From Phaeobacter sp. B1627 (lineage in GTDB: Bacteria > Pseudomonadota > Alphaproteobacteria > Rhodobacterales > Rhodobacteraceae): a stretch of DNA of 64,000 nucleotides. Location of the stretch: NCBI RefSeq assembly GCF_006265095.1, contig NZ_VCNK01000006.1, positions 1 to 64,000 on the forward strand, read 5' to 3'. Of the stretch, positions 9,110 to 17,144 are shown one piece after another. Made by a program: the position numbers and the translations under genes. The notes under the pieces are model-generated. The model was not told where the DNA came from. It made no database searches and was given only the letters and a program-made list of their open reading frames with translations. Position 1 is the stretch's first letter. Every line of letters begins with the position of its first letter.

Positions 9110-9685
9110 ATGAAAAAGATCCTGCTTGCTGCCGCTGTCATCGGCACCGTTGCGACCTCTGCCTTTGCCGCGCCGGAGAAATATGTTCTGGACGCAAGCC
9201 ACAGCCAGGTTGTTTTCAACTATAACCACCTCGGTTATTCCACCACCTACGGCATGTTCTCCGGTTTCGAAGGCGAGATCATGTTCGATCAGGAAGATCC
9301 GGCGCAGTCCTCTGTGTCCGTTTCCATGCCGGTCACCTCGATGATCACCGGCTGGGAGGCGCGCTTCGGTCACTTCATGTCCGACGACTTCTTTGGGGCA
9401 ACCGATGACGAGATGGTCACCTTCACCTCGACCGGAATCGAAGTGACCGGCGAAAATACCGCCGACATCACCGGCGATCTGACACTGAATGGTGTGACCA
9501 AATCCGTCGTTCTCAACGCAAAACTGAACCAGACCGGCGAACACCCGATGGCCAAGAAACCCTGGGCCGGGTTCGATGCCACCACGACGCTGGTGCGCTC
9601 CGAATACGAACTGGGCCAATTCGCCCCCTTCGTCAGCGACGAAGTGCAGCTGTTCATCTCTATCGAGGCGATGAAGGCCGAATAA
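9110..9685 (+). CDS. Periplasmic YceI family protein
   Basis: A 191-residue precursor with a signal peptide (MKKILLAAAVIGTVATSAFA, cleavage after residue 20). The mature domain is a YceI lipocalin-like barrel: it opens with YVLDASHSQVVFNYNHLGYSTTYG, has a middle TGDLTLNGVTKSV block, and ends in an FVSDEVQLFISIEAMK strand. YceI proteins bind long isoprenoid-type lipids in the periplasm; the physiological substrate is not established. The start follows CTGGAG (9095-9100); an earlier in-frame ATG at 9056 would precede the signal peptide. A second YceI domain is fused to the cytochrome b561 at 10824-12053. Confidence 0.92.
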   Translation: MKKILLAAAVIGTVATSAFAAPEKYVLDASHSQVVFNYNHLGYSTTYGMFSGFEGEIMFDQEDPAQSSVSVSMPVTSMITGWEARFGHFMSDDFFGATDDEMVTFTSTGIEVTGENTADITGDLTLNGVTKSVVLNAKLNQTGEHPMAKKPWAGFDATTTLVRSEYELGQFAPFVSDEVQLFISIEAMKAE

Positions 9686-9713
9686 TCACATCGCCTTCGC
9701 GATGCTCAAAGAG

Positions 9714-9744
9714 CCATCGGTCTGACCAGGGCCGGTGGTTTTTT
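9714..9744 (+). terminator. Terminator after the YceI gene
   Basis: A 7-bp stem (9714-9720 with 9732-9738, one G-U pair), 11-base loop, then six T. Confidence 0.75.
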
Positions 9745-9877
9745 GTATTGGGGTCAATGCTCTGATTGACAAGCCTGTATCGGCCCGGTGCAACTGCTGC
9801 CGGGGGGCGAAGGGAAGCCGAGGGGATACCGGAGATATGCAGACAGACGGGGGACTTGGGGTGACACGGGGTGACAT

Positions 9878-10666
9878 ATGGCGGCGTGGCGCGTGACGCG
9901 GGTATTTGATCATCTGATCCTTCTGTGCGGTTGCATTGTGATGGTGGGACCGGTGGTCGCCCTTGGGGCAGAGCTTCTGTCGAGCGGCGACATCTGGCCT
10001 CAGCTGCGGGACCTTGTGGCGGCGGACCAGATTCTCGGCTATCGGCTGGGCCTCGGGCCGATGCTGATGAATTCGCTCCTGCTGGCGCTTGGCGTTGCGG
10101 GGCTGGCCTGTCTGTTGTCCCTGCCGGCCGCCTATGCGCTGGTATTTTTCCGACTGCCCGCGCGCGAGTGGATCTTCGGGATCATGCTGCTGGCGATGTT
10201 CTTCCCCATTGAGACCCGCATCCTGCCGAGTTTTGCGGTGGTGCATGAACTGGGGCTGCTGAACACGCGCGCCGGGATGGTTTTGCCGATTGTCGCCAGC
10301 GGTTTTGGCGTTCTGGTGTTTCGCCAATTCCTCCGGCAGGTCCCCAACGAGGTGATCGAGGCCGCCCGGCTGGACGGGGCCGGGCCGCTCCGGTGTCTGT
10401 GGGATATTCTGGTGCCGATGTCTGCGCCGATGCTGGCGGCCTTGTTCGCGATCTTCTTTGTCATGGGCTGGAACCAATATGTCTGGCCGATGATGCTGGC
10501 CACTACGCGTCAGGACATGGTGACGGTGGTCAGTGGCGTCGCGCGTGCCGGGCCGGGCGCTGTCGAGGGCCAGGCGCTGGCGCTTCTGGCGCTGCTGCCA
10601 CCGGGGGTGGTGATGCTGGTATCGCAGCGCTGGCTGATGCGCGGGCTGACCTCGGGCATTCACTGA
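9878..10666 (+). CDS. Orphan ABC transporter permease, sugar/glycerol-phosphate type (UgpE/MalG-like)
   Basis: A 262-residue inner-membrane permease with about six hydrophobic helices and the cytoplasmic EAA loop typical of carbohydrate-uptake permeases (NEVIEAARLDGAGPLRCLWDILVP, residues about 166-189). Overall similarity in layout is to UgpE/MalG, the second permease of the CUT1 type. No binding protein, partner permease or ATPase gene is next to it, which is odd for this class. It may serve a complex encoded elsewhere, or be a survivor of a lost operon. The ribosome binding site is weak. The region upstream (9745-9877) shows no trace of a partner gene. Confidence 0.82.
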   Translation: MAAWRVTRVFDHLILLCGCIVMVGPVVALGAELLSSGDIWPQLRDLVAADQILGYRLGLGPMLMNSLLLALGVAGLACLLSLPAAYALVFFRLPAREWIFGIMLLAMFFPIETRILPSFAVVHELGLLNTRAGMVLPIVASGFGVLVFRQFLRQVPNEVIEAARLDGAGPLRCLWDILVPMSAPMLAALFAIFFVMGWNQYVWPMMLATTRQDMVTVVSGVARAGPGAVEGQALALLALLPPGVVMLVSQRWLMRGLTSGIH

Positions 10667-10776
10667 TCCGGGCGCAGCCAGAAGGGTCAGCGAAGGGATC
10701 GGAGCAGCCGCGAGAGGCCTTCATGAGGGCCCCATCCGTTCTGTCCGCCCCGATCTCTCTGACCTCTCTGTCCACT

Positions 10777-10813
10777 CCGCCGCGCAGGGATACATCGCGC
10801 GGCGGTTTGATTT
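10777..10813 (+). terminator. Terminator after the ABC permease
   Basis: A perfect 9-bp stem (10777-10785 with 10797-10805), 11-base loop, then TTTGATTT on the plus strand. It lies between convergent genes. Confidence 0.65.
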
Positions 10814-10823
10814 CGGCCCTGAT

Positions 10824-12053
10824 CTACCGCTGCCGGGTGGCCTGCAGATCTACCGTGATATCCACATCAAAGGCCAGCGTGGCCTCATCCTTGGTGCCGG
10901 CGCCGACGTTGAAATCCATGCGGCTGACCGTGGTGCGCCCGCTCATACTGGCGATGTCGCCGTCGATCTGAAGGGTGAAGGGCAGGGTGGTCGGCACCGT
11001 CTGGTCGCGGATGGTCAGTGTCCCCCGCGCCTCGTAGCTGTCATCCTCGAGCTTCATGATGTCCGCCGCAAAGACCGCCGTGGGAAAGGTCTCGGCGTCA
11101 AAATAGTCGGCGCCCATGGCCTGTCCCGTCACGGATCCCAGCGTCAGCGAGGGAATGGCGATCGTCACCTCCACATCGCCTGCGGGACCGGGCGCGGCAG
11201 GGGCGTCGAAATTGATGTTGGCACTCCAATCGGCGAAGCTGCCGCTGACCGCGCTGCCCATCTGGACGATCTCTATGCCGAGGGTGCCGCTGTCCACGAT
11301 CCAGCCCGACTCTGCGGCGGAGGCGGTGCCACCCGATGCGGCGACCGGGGCGCCTTGGGTGCTGAGGAACAGCCCGCTGCTGCCGCCGAGGACGCATATC
11401 CAGACCAGTATGGCGGTGACCATGGGCAGGGCCGAATGATGCTGCGCGGGCGGTTCCGGCAAGGCGCGCTGCCCCGGCAACATGCGGAGCAGGGTGCTGT
11501 CCTTGTCGATGACGTGATGTTTCAGCGCCCCCGCAACATGTGCGATCAGCGTCAGAGCCAAAAGCACCATGGCGAAATAATGGATGGTCGCGAACAGCTC
11601 CGAGATGAAGTCCGATTTTGGCACCAATGGCAGATTCTGGCCAAAGGGCCACCAGATCGGCGCAAACCCGGCTGCCGCCGCATGGTGGATCCACCCCGAC
11701 AGAGGCACGATCACCATCGAGCCATAGAGCACCCAATGCGCGGTTTCGGCGGCCCAGGATTCCAGTTTGCGGTCCGGGTGCAACAGCCCCGGCTTTTCCT
11801 GCGTGAGGGCCCAGAGAATGCGCAGAAGGGCTGTGAAAAACACCGCGACGCCAATGGTTTTATGTAATGAGAATAGCAAGATAGCGCGATCAATAGTGGA
11901 TTGCGCGCCATCGAATTCCGGGCTTTGGATATGGTGGGCCGTTTCATGAGCAAAATAGCCGAGGGGAAAGGCTGTCAAAATCAACAGCGCCGTCAGCCAG
12001 TGAAAGCTCTTGGCCACCGCGCCGTAGCTGAGATGAGTGTTTTGGCGGGACAT
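10824..12053 (-). CDS. Cytochrome b561-YceI fusion protein
   Basis: A 409-residue two-domain protein. Residues about 10-190 form a four-helix cytochrome b561 with His in SFHWLTALL, LLFSLHKTIG and TIHYFAMV as likely haem ligands. A further membrane helix (VTAILVWICVLGG, about 222-240) is followed by a periplasmic YceI domain (about 255-405, with VVSRMDFNVGAGT-like end strands). The b561 part should carry electrons across the inner membrane, probably from quinol; the YceI barrel may bind the lipid-like substrate. The start MSRQNTH at 12053 is chosen because it directly precedes the b561 domain; the frame stays open 21 codons upstream. It is convergent with the permease. Confidence 0.9.
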   Translation of the reverse strand: MSRQNTHLSYGAVAKSFHWLTALLILTAFPLGYFAHETAHHIQSPEFDGAQSTIDRAILLFSLHKTIGVAVFFTALLRILWALTQEKPGLLHPDRKLESWAAETAHWVLYGSMVIVPLSGWIHHAAAAGFAPIWWPFGQNLPLVPKSDFISELFATIHYFAMVLLALTLIAHVAGALKHHVIDKDSTLLRMLPGQRALPEPPAQHHSALPMVTAILVWICVLGGSSGLFLSTQGAPVAASGGTASAAESGWIVDSGTLGIEIVQMGSAVSGSFADWSANINFDAPAAPGPAGDVEVTIAIPSLTLGSVTGQAMGADYFDAETFPTAVFAADIMKLEDDSYEARGTLTIRDQTVPTTLPFTLQIDGDIASMSGRTTVSRMDFNVGAGTKDEATLAFDVDITVDLQATRQR

Positions 12054-12251
12054 GGGGCAGGGGTCCTTTTGGATGTCTAACTCGTCATAACGTAGCAACA
12101 CGTCAGATCGGTGCAATATTCACAACCCTTCGTTCCTGCACAGACCAGGTGCGCAGGCCGCGGGCACAGATTTCGCGGAACCGAATGCTTGTACGCAGCG
12201 TCAGCCCCGTCTAAACCACCGGGAAAGACAGTTTTATGAATGAGGGCCTGC

Positions 12252-13187
12252 ATGTCGATCGCATTCGTTTTTCCCGGACAGGGCGCGCAAACCATCACAA
12301 TGGGCAAGGCCCTCGCAGAGGCCTATCCGGCCGCGCGCGCTGTGTTCGACGAGGTGGACGAGGCTCTGGGTGAACGGCTGAGCGCTTTGATCTGGGAGGG
12401 CGAGATCGAGACTCTGACCCTGACGCAGAACGCACAGCCTGCATTGATGGCCACCTCCATGGCGGCCATGCGGGCGCTGGAGGCCGAGGGCATCACCATC
12501 AGCACCGCCGCATTTGTCGCCGGTCACTCGCTCGGCGAATATTCCGCGCTGGCGGCGGCGGGCGCCCTGAGCCTCGCGGATACTGCCCGTCTGCTGCGGA
12601 CCCGGGGGCAGGCGATGCAAAGCGCGGTTCCCGTGGGTGTCGGTGCGATGGCCGCTCTGCTGGGGCTGGATTTCGAAACCGTCAAGGTCGTGGCTGCCGA
12701 GGCCGCCGCCGAGGGCGAGGTTGTGCAGGCCGCCAATGACAATGATCCCACGCAGGTCGTGGTGTCCGGACACAAGGCCGCCGTCGAGCGCGCCGCCGAG
12801 ATCGCCAAGGCCAGGGGCGCAAAGCGGGCCGTGATGCTGCCGGTTTCGGCGCCGTTTCACTGTGCGCTGATGCAGCCCGCGGCCGATGTCATGGCCGAAG
12901 CCCTCGCCGCGGTCGAGATCAAGACCCCGGCCGTTCCCCTGATTGCCAACGTCCGGGCCGAGGCGGTGACCGACCCGGACACCATCCGGGCGCTTCTGGT
13001 GGAACAGGTCACGGGCTCCGTGCGCTGGCGCGAAAGCGTCCAGACGATGGCCGCCAAAGGGGTCACTGAATTCTGGGAAATCGGCGCGGGCAAGGCTCTG
13101 TCCGGCATGATCCGAAAAATCGACCGCACTCTCGCCTCGCGTCAGGTGGGGACGGATACCGACGTCAAGGCCGCGCTCGAGGCATGA
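12252..13187 (+). CDS. fabD: Malonyl-CoA:ACP transacylase
   Basis: A 311-residue FabD that moves malonyl from CoA to acyl carrier protein. The N-terminus MSIAFVFPGQGAQ is diagnostic; nucleophile Ser93 lies in GHSLGEYSA and catalytic His203 in PFHCALM. The start at 12252 is chosen over an ATG four codons upstream on family similarity. It is followed by fabG after 55 bases in the same direction and then acpP, so it opens the fatty acid block. Confidence 0.97.
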   Translation: MSIAFVFPGQGAQTITMGKALAEAYPAARAVFDEVDEALGERLSALIWEGEIETLTLTQNAQPALMATSMAAMRALEAEGITISTAAFVAGHSLGEYSALAAAGALSLADTARLLRTRGQAMQSAVPVGVGAMAALLGLDFETVKVVAAEAAAEGEVVQAANDNDPTQVVVSGHKAAVERAAEIAKARGAKRAVMLPVSAPFHCALMQPAADVMAEALAAVEIKTPAVPLIANVRAEAVTDPDTIRALLVEQVTGSVRWRESVQTMAAKGVTEFWEIGAGKALSGMIRKIDRTLASRQVGTDTDVKAALEA

Positions 13188-13242
13188 GAGATTTCAGGTG
13201 CGCCCAGGCGGTCGCACCCCGTTCTGAGATAGGGAAGAAGAC

Positions 13243-13980
13243 ATGTTTGATCTGACTGGCAAAAACGCGCTCATCACAGGGGCATCGGGCGGCATCGGCG
13301 GCGATATTGCCCGCGCTCTGCATGGTGCCGGTGCCACTGTGGCGCTCTCTGGCACACGGGAGGGTCCGCTGCAGGATCTGGCGGCCGAACTGGGCGAACG
13401 GGCCCATGTGCTGACCTGCAACCTGTCCGACAAGGACGCGGTGGAGGCGCTGCCGAAACAGGCGGCAGAAGCGATGGGCTCTGTCGATATTCTGGTGAAC
13501 AACGCAGGCATCACCAAGGACAATCTGTTCATGCGGATGAAAGACGAGGAATGGCAGAGCGTTCTGGATGTGAACCTGACCTCCACCATGCGTCTGTGCC
13601 GGGGCGTCCTGCGCGGCATGATGAAGGCGCGCTGGGGCCGGATCGTCAACATCTCCTCGATCGTCGGGACGACCGGCAACCCCGGTCAGGGCAACTATGC
13701 GGCCTCCAAGGCGGGCATGGTCGGCATGTCCAAATCGCTGGCATATGAGGTCGCCAACCGTGGCATCACCGTCAATGCAGTGGCACCCGGCTTTATCGCG
13801 ACGGCGATGACGGACAAGCTGAACGACACGCAGAAAGAGTCAATTCTGGCGCAGATTCCCGCAGCCCGGATGGGGGATTCGAAGGAAATCGCTGCTGCAG
13901 TGCTCTATTTGGCCTCGCCAGAGGCCGCCTATGTTACCGGTACCACGCTGCATGTGAACGGCGGCATGGCGATGATCTGA
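13243..13980 (+). CDS. fabG: 3-oxoacyl-ACP reductase
   Basis: A 245-residue short-chain dehydrogenase that reduces 3-oxoacyl-ACP with NADPH. It has the cofactor loop TGASGGIGG (12-20), the NNAG motif (86-89), and catalytic Asn111, Ser138/139, Tyr152 and Lys156 (NYAASKAG). The C-terminus GGMAMI is typical of FabG. It sits between fabD and acpP, the standard order. Ribosome binding site: GGGAAGAAG just before the ATG. Confidence 0.97.
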   Translation: MFDLTGKNALITGASGGIGGDIARALHGAGATVALSGTREGPLQDLAAELGERAHVLTCNLSDKDAVEALPKQAAEAMGSVDILVNNAGITKDNLFMRMKDEEWQSVLDVNLTSTMRLCRGVLRGMMKARWGRIVNISSIVGTTGNPGQGNYAASKAGMVGMSKSLAYEVANRGITVNAVAPGFIATAMTDKLNDTQKESILAQIPAARMGDSKEIAAAVLYLASPEAAYVTGTTLHVNGGMAMI

Positions 13981-14359
13981 CGGCATCTTCGGCGCGGGCG
14001 TTCAAAGCTGCGCATGGGCTTCGCTGATTTTGATAATAATCAATGGGTTAACCCTCTCTGTTGTGCGCTGCGTCCTGCAGGAAAGCGGCTTCGGATGGGG
14101 GAAATGCCCAGGTTGCCCCGGATCATGCGGTGAAGAGCGGATGCCGCGCCTGCAATGGGATTTTACCGGCTGGAAATCATTTGCGTTGGCTTGTGTCTGT
14201 GCTATAGGCCCACCATCTTTCGTGTTGGCCTGCCTTGTGCGGCGCCGACGCAGCCTCATGTTATATGGGGTACCCACCGCCCGCCTGGGCAACGAATAAC
14301 CCTCCCGAGTGGGCAAGGGCAACACCGGGCACAGAGCCCTGAAAAAATGAGGAATAGAC
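13981..14359. other. 379-base region between fabG and acpP
   Basis: No gene supported. It probably contains a separate strong promoter for acpP. A perfect 10-bp palindrome GGGTTAACCC lies at 14045-14054. Confidence 0.5.
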
Positions 14360-14593
14360 ATGAGCGACGTCGCAGATCGCGTGAAGAAGATCGTTGTAGA
14401 GCACCTGGGTGTGGAAGAGGACAAAGTGACCGAGAGCGCCTCCTTCATCGACGACCTCGGTGCGGACAGCCTCGACACCGTTGAGCTGGTCATGGCGTTC
14501 GAAGAAGAGTTCGGCATCGAGATCCCGGACGATGCAGCCGAAACCATCCAGACCTTCGGCGACGCAGTGAAATTCATCTCCGAAGCGTCCTGA
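14360..14593 (+). CDS. acpP: Acyl carrier protein
   Basis: A 77-residue acidic acyl carrier protein. Ser37 in [10 protein letters not shown] is the 4'-phosphopantetheine attachment site. The helices and the [11 protein letters not shown] segment are typical, and codon use is strongly biased (GAC, GAA, CTG, ATC), as in highly expressed genes. It carries intermediates between FabD, FabF and FabG encoded around it. A very strong terminator follows 42 bases after the stop. Confidence 0.98.
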   Translation: MSDVADRVKKIVVEHLGVEEDKVTESASFIDDLGADSLDTVELVMAFEEEFGIEIPDDAAETIQTFGDAVKFISEAS

Positions 14594-14635
14594 ACCGGAC
14601 AGTTTCGAGAAGCTCACGAATTCGTGATTGCTGAG

Positions 14636-14669
14636 ACGGCGCTTTCCTCAAGGAAAGCGCCGTTTTTTT
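14636..14669 (+). terminator. Strong intrinsic terminator after acpP
   Basis: A perfect 12-bp stem (14636-14647 with 14652-14663), tetraloop TCAA, followed by a run of T. Confidence 0.93.
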
Positions 14670-14776
14670 GTTGCCGAGGCCCTCCGTGTCAGCCTCTGCC
14701 CGACTGGTTCTGCTCACACAGAGGCCGTCCCGTGCTATACTTCTCGCCAAAATGAACAACGCGGAGACGACGGACC

Positions 14777-15520
14777 ATGATGATTTATCCCACGATGGAA
14801 CTTCTGGACGGGCACTGCGTCACCCTCGACAAGGGAAACCTTGATGCGCCGCAGGTCTGGCATGTGGACCCTGTCGCGACGGCCAGGGGCTTTGCGGAGG
14901 CCGGGGCGCAGTGGATGCATCTGACTGACTTCAATGCGCTGCAGGGCGACAACAGCAATGAGGCGCTCGTCGAAGAGATCATTCGCACCGCAGGCATTCC
15001 GGTGCAACTCGGCGGTGGCATCCGCTCGCGGGAGCGCGCAGAACATTGGATCGGCAAAGGCTCAGGCCGCGTCGTGATCGGCACGCTGGCGGCCTATGAT
15101 CCCGCAGCGGTGGCGGAACTGGCCAAATATCACCCGGATCAGATCGTTCTGGCCATCGACATCTGGCAGGGGCAGGTGATGACCGAAGGCTGGCGCAAGG
15201 CCGGCGCCTGGACGCCGGAGGCCTTTATCGACGCCTTTGAAAACCTCCCCTTTGCAGGCATTCTGGTGACCGACATCGACAGTGATATGAGCGATGTCGA
15301 GGCGCAGCTCGGCTTGATTTCCGGGCTGGCGGCCAAGGCCAAATCGCCGGTGATTGCCAGCGGCGTGGTGCGGACCGGCGATGACATTTCGCGGTTGAAA
15401 TACGTCCAGAATATCGCAGGCGCACTGGTGGGGCGGGCCTTGTTCAACAAAACGCTGTCGGTCGAGGCCGCATTGGCCATCGCCCAGCCCGAGGCCGAAC
15501 CCGTCGCCGAATTCCTCTGA
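14777..15520 (+). CDS. HisA-like TIM-barrel protein with altered active site
   Basis: A 247-residue (beta/alpha)8 protein of the HisA/HisF family. The VQLGGGIRSRE phosphate-binding loop (about 76-86) and the C-terminal IASGVVRTGDDI loop with ALVGRALF (second phosphate site) are conserved. In true HisA the first strand ends PAIDL with a catalytic Asp; here it reads PTMEL, with Glu. The second catalytic Asp (VLAIDIWQG) and the Thr of VTDIDSD are kept. It sits between acpP and fabF, not with his genes, so it may be a paralogue with another substrate rather than the histidine enzyme (ProFAR isomerase). Two adjacent ATGs (14777, 14780) are possible starts. Confidence 0.82.
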   Translation: MMIYPTMELLDGHCVTLDKGNLDAPQVWHVDPVATARGFAEAGAQWMHLTDFNALQGDNSNEALVEEIIRTAGIPVQLGGGIRSRERAEHWIGKGSGRVVIGTLAAYDPAAVAELAKYHPDQIVLAIDIWQGQVMTEGWRKAGAWTPEAFIDAFENLPFAGILVTDIDSDMSDVEAQLGLISGLAAKAKSPVIASGVVRTGDDISRLKYVQNIAGALVGRALFNKTLSVEAALAIAQPEAEPVAEFL

Positions 15521-15874
15521 CCCGGATCGGACCTCCGCCCCGAAGCAGTCCGGGATCGCCGCGAATTGGTCTGACAAAGAGCGGATTTGCGTTGACACCA
15601 GATGTCCACCGACAAAGAACAGGCCGCCGACGAATTCTCCGCCTACGGCCTGCCTGATCGAAAGAGCCTCATGCTGGAGAACTCCGGTTCTTTGCTTCGT
15701 CCACTTTCAAGTATTGGCCGAGAATGTTACCAAAATCTTAGGGGCTGTGGATAACTCCTTATGAATTGAGGTAATTCCGCCGGATGCCGTCAGAAGAATT
15801 TCCTGCTCTTGCACCTTTTGGCCATTCCAAGCTATTTGGGTGGACGAATTGCTTAAGTCTGAGGAGAGCAAGGA
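15521..15874. other. 354-base region before fabF
   Basis: Contains a possible 50-codon reading frame (15602-15754) and presumably the fabF promoter, AT-richer from about 15700. No other gene is supported. Confidence 0.5.
15602..15754 (+). CDS. Possible small protein, 50 residues
   Basis: An ATG at 15602 opens a 50-codon frame ending in TAA. The first 28 residues (MSTDKEQAADEFSAYGLPD...) have a charged, protein-like composition with plausible codons; the C-terminal part is less convincing. There is no clear ribosome binding site and no family I recognise. It could also be a remnant of a longer gene or chance. Confidence 0.25.
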   Translation: MSTDKEQAADEFSAYGLPDRKSLMLENSGSLLRPLSSIGRECYQNLRGCG

Positions 15875-17143
15875 ATGCGTCGAGTAGTTGTTACCGGATT
15901 GGGTCTTGTGACCCCATTGGCCACCGGTGTCGAGGAGACCTGGGCGCGGCTTCTGGACGGCCAGTCGGGCGGTGGTCCGATCACGCGCTTCGATACCGCC
16001 GCCAGCGGGGTTGCGACAACCTATGCGTGCGAGGTGACCCGCGGTGACGGCACGGACGGCACCTTCAACCCGGATGACTGGGTGGTGAAGAAAGATCAGA
16101 AGAAGATCGACGACTTCATCCTCTACGGTATTGCTGCGGCGGAAATGGCGGTCAAGGATGCCAACTGGACGCCCGAGGACGAAGAGAGCCTGTTGCGCAC
16201 CGGTGTGATGATCGGATCCGGGATTGGCGGCCTCAGCTCGATTGCCGATACCGCCGTCCTGATCAAGGAACGCGGCGTGCGCCGGGTCTCTCCGTTCTTC
16301 ATTCCCGGTGCTCTGATCAACCTGATCTCCGGCCAGGTTTCGATCCGCTACGGCTTTAAAGGGCCAAACCATTCCGTCGTCACGGCCTGCTCCACCGGGG
16401 CCCACGCCATTGGCGACGCCTCCCGGATGATCCGCTCCGGCGATGCCGACGTGATGATCGCGGGCGGCGCCGAGGCCGCCATTTGTGAAATCGGCATCGC
16501 GGGCTTCAACGCGTGCAAGGCCCTGTCGACCAAATTCGCAGAGGATCCCGCCAAGGCCTCGCGCCCCTATGATGCGGACCGCGACGGTTTCGTCATGGGC
16601 GAGGGGGCGGGCATCGTTGTGCTCGAGGAATACGAACACGCCAAGGCGCGCGGCGCCAAGATCTACGGCGAGGTGCTGGGCTATGGTCTGTCCGGCGACG
16701 CCTATCACATCACCGCGCCCTCCGAGGACGGCGACGGCGCCGAGCGTTCGATGCGCGCAGCCCTCGCCAATGCGGGCCTCGACCCGGCCGATGTCGACTA
16801 TATCAACGCGCATGGCACATCGACCATGGCCGATACCATCGAACTTGCGGCGGTCGAACGCCTGCTGGGGGAGGCTGCAGCCAAGGCCACCATGTCATCG
16901 ACCAAATCGGCCACCGGACACCTTTTGGGCGCGGCCGGCGCAATCGAGGCGATCTTCTCGCTGCTGGCCATCCGCGACCAGGTCGCGCCGCCGACCATCA
17001 ACCTCGACACGCCGGCAGTGGAGACCCCGCTGGATCTCGCGGCCAACGCCAAACGTCCGCGCAAGATTGACGTGGCCTTGTCGAACTCCTTCGGCTTTGG
17101 TGGCACCAATGCCTCGGTGGTTTTCGGAAAAGTGAGCGACTGA
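15875..17143 (+). CDS. fabF: 3-oxoacyl-ACP synthase II
   Basis: A 422-residue condensing enzyme that elongates acyl-ACP with malonyl-ACP. Active-site Cys172 is in VTACSTGAHA, His313 in NAHGTSTMAD, and Lys344 and His349 in STKSATGHLLGAAGAIE. The N-terminus MRRVVVTGLGLVTP is diagnostic of FabF. Together with FabD, FabG and AcpP it forms the elongation machinery in this region. The next gene, mltG, starts one base after the stop, so the two are translationally linked. Confidence 0.97.
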   Translation: MRRVVVTGLGLVTPLATGVEETWARLLDGQSGGGPITRFDTAASGVATTYACEVTRGDGTDGTFNPDDWVVKKDQKKIDDFILYGIAAAEMAVKDANWTPEDEESLLRTGVMIGSGIGGLSSIADTAVLIKERGVRRVSPFFIPGALINLISGQVSIRYGFKGPNHSVVTACSTGAHAIGDASRMIRSGDADVMIAGGAEAAICEIGIAGFNACKALSTKFAEDPAKASRPYDADRDGFVMGEGAGIVVLEEYEHAKARGAKIYGEVLGYGLSGDAYHITAPSEDGDGAERSMRAALANAGLDPADVDYINAHGTSTMADTIELAAVERLLGEAAAKATMSSTKSATGHLLGAAGAIEAIFSLLAIRDQVAPPTINLDTPAVETPLDLAANAKRPRKIDVALSNSFGFGGTNASVVFGKVSD

Positions 17144-17144
17144 C

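Noticed and set aside
14045-14054. Palindrome GGGTTAACCC upstream of acpP as a fatty acid regulator site
   Set aside because: A 10-bp palindrome occurs easily by chance and no second copy was seen upstream of fabD or fabF.
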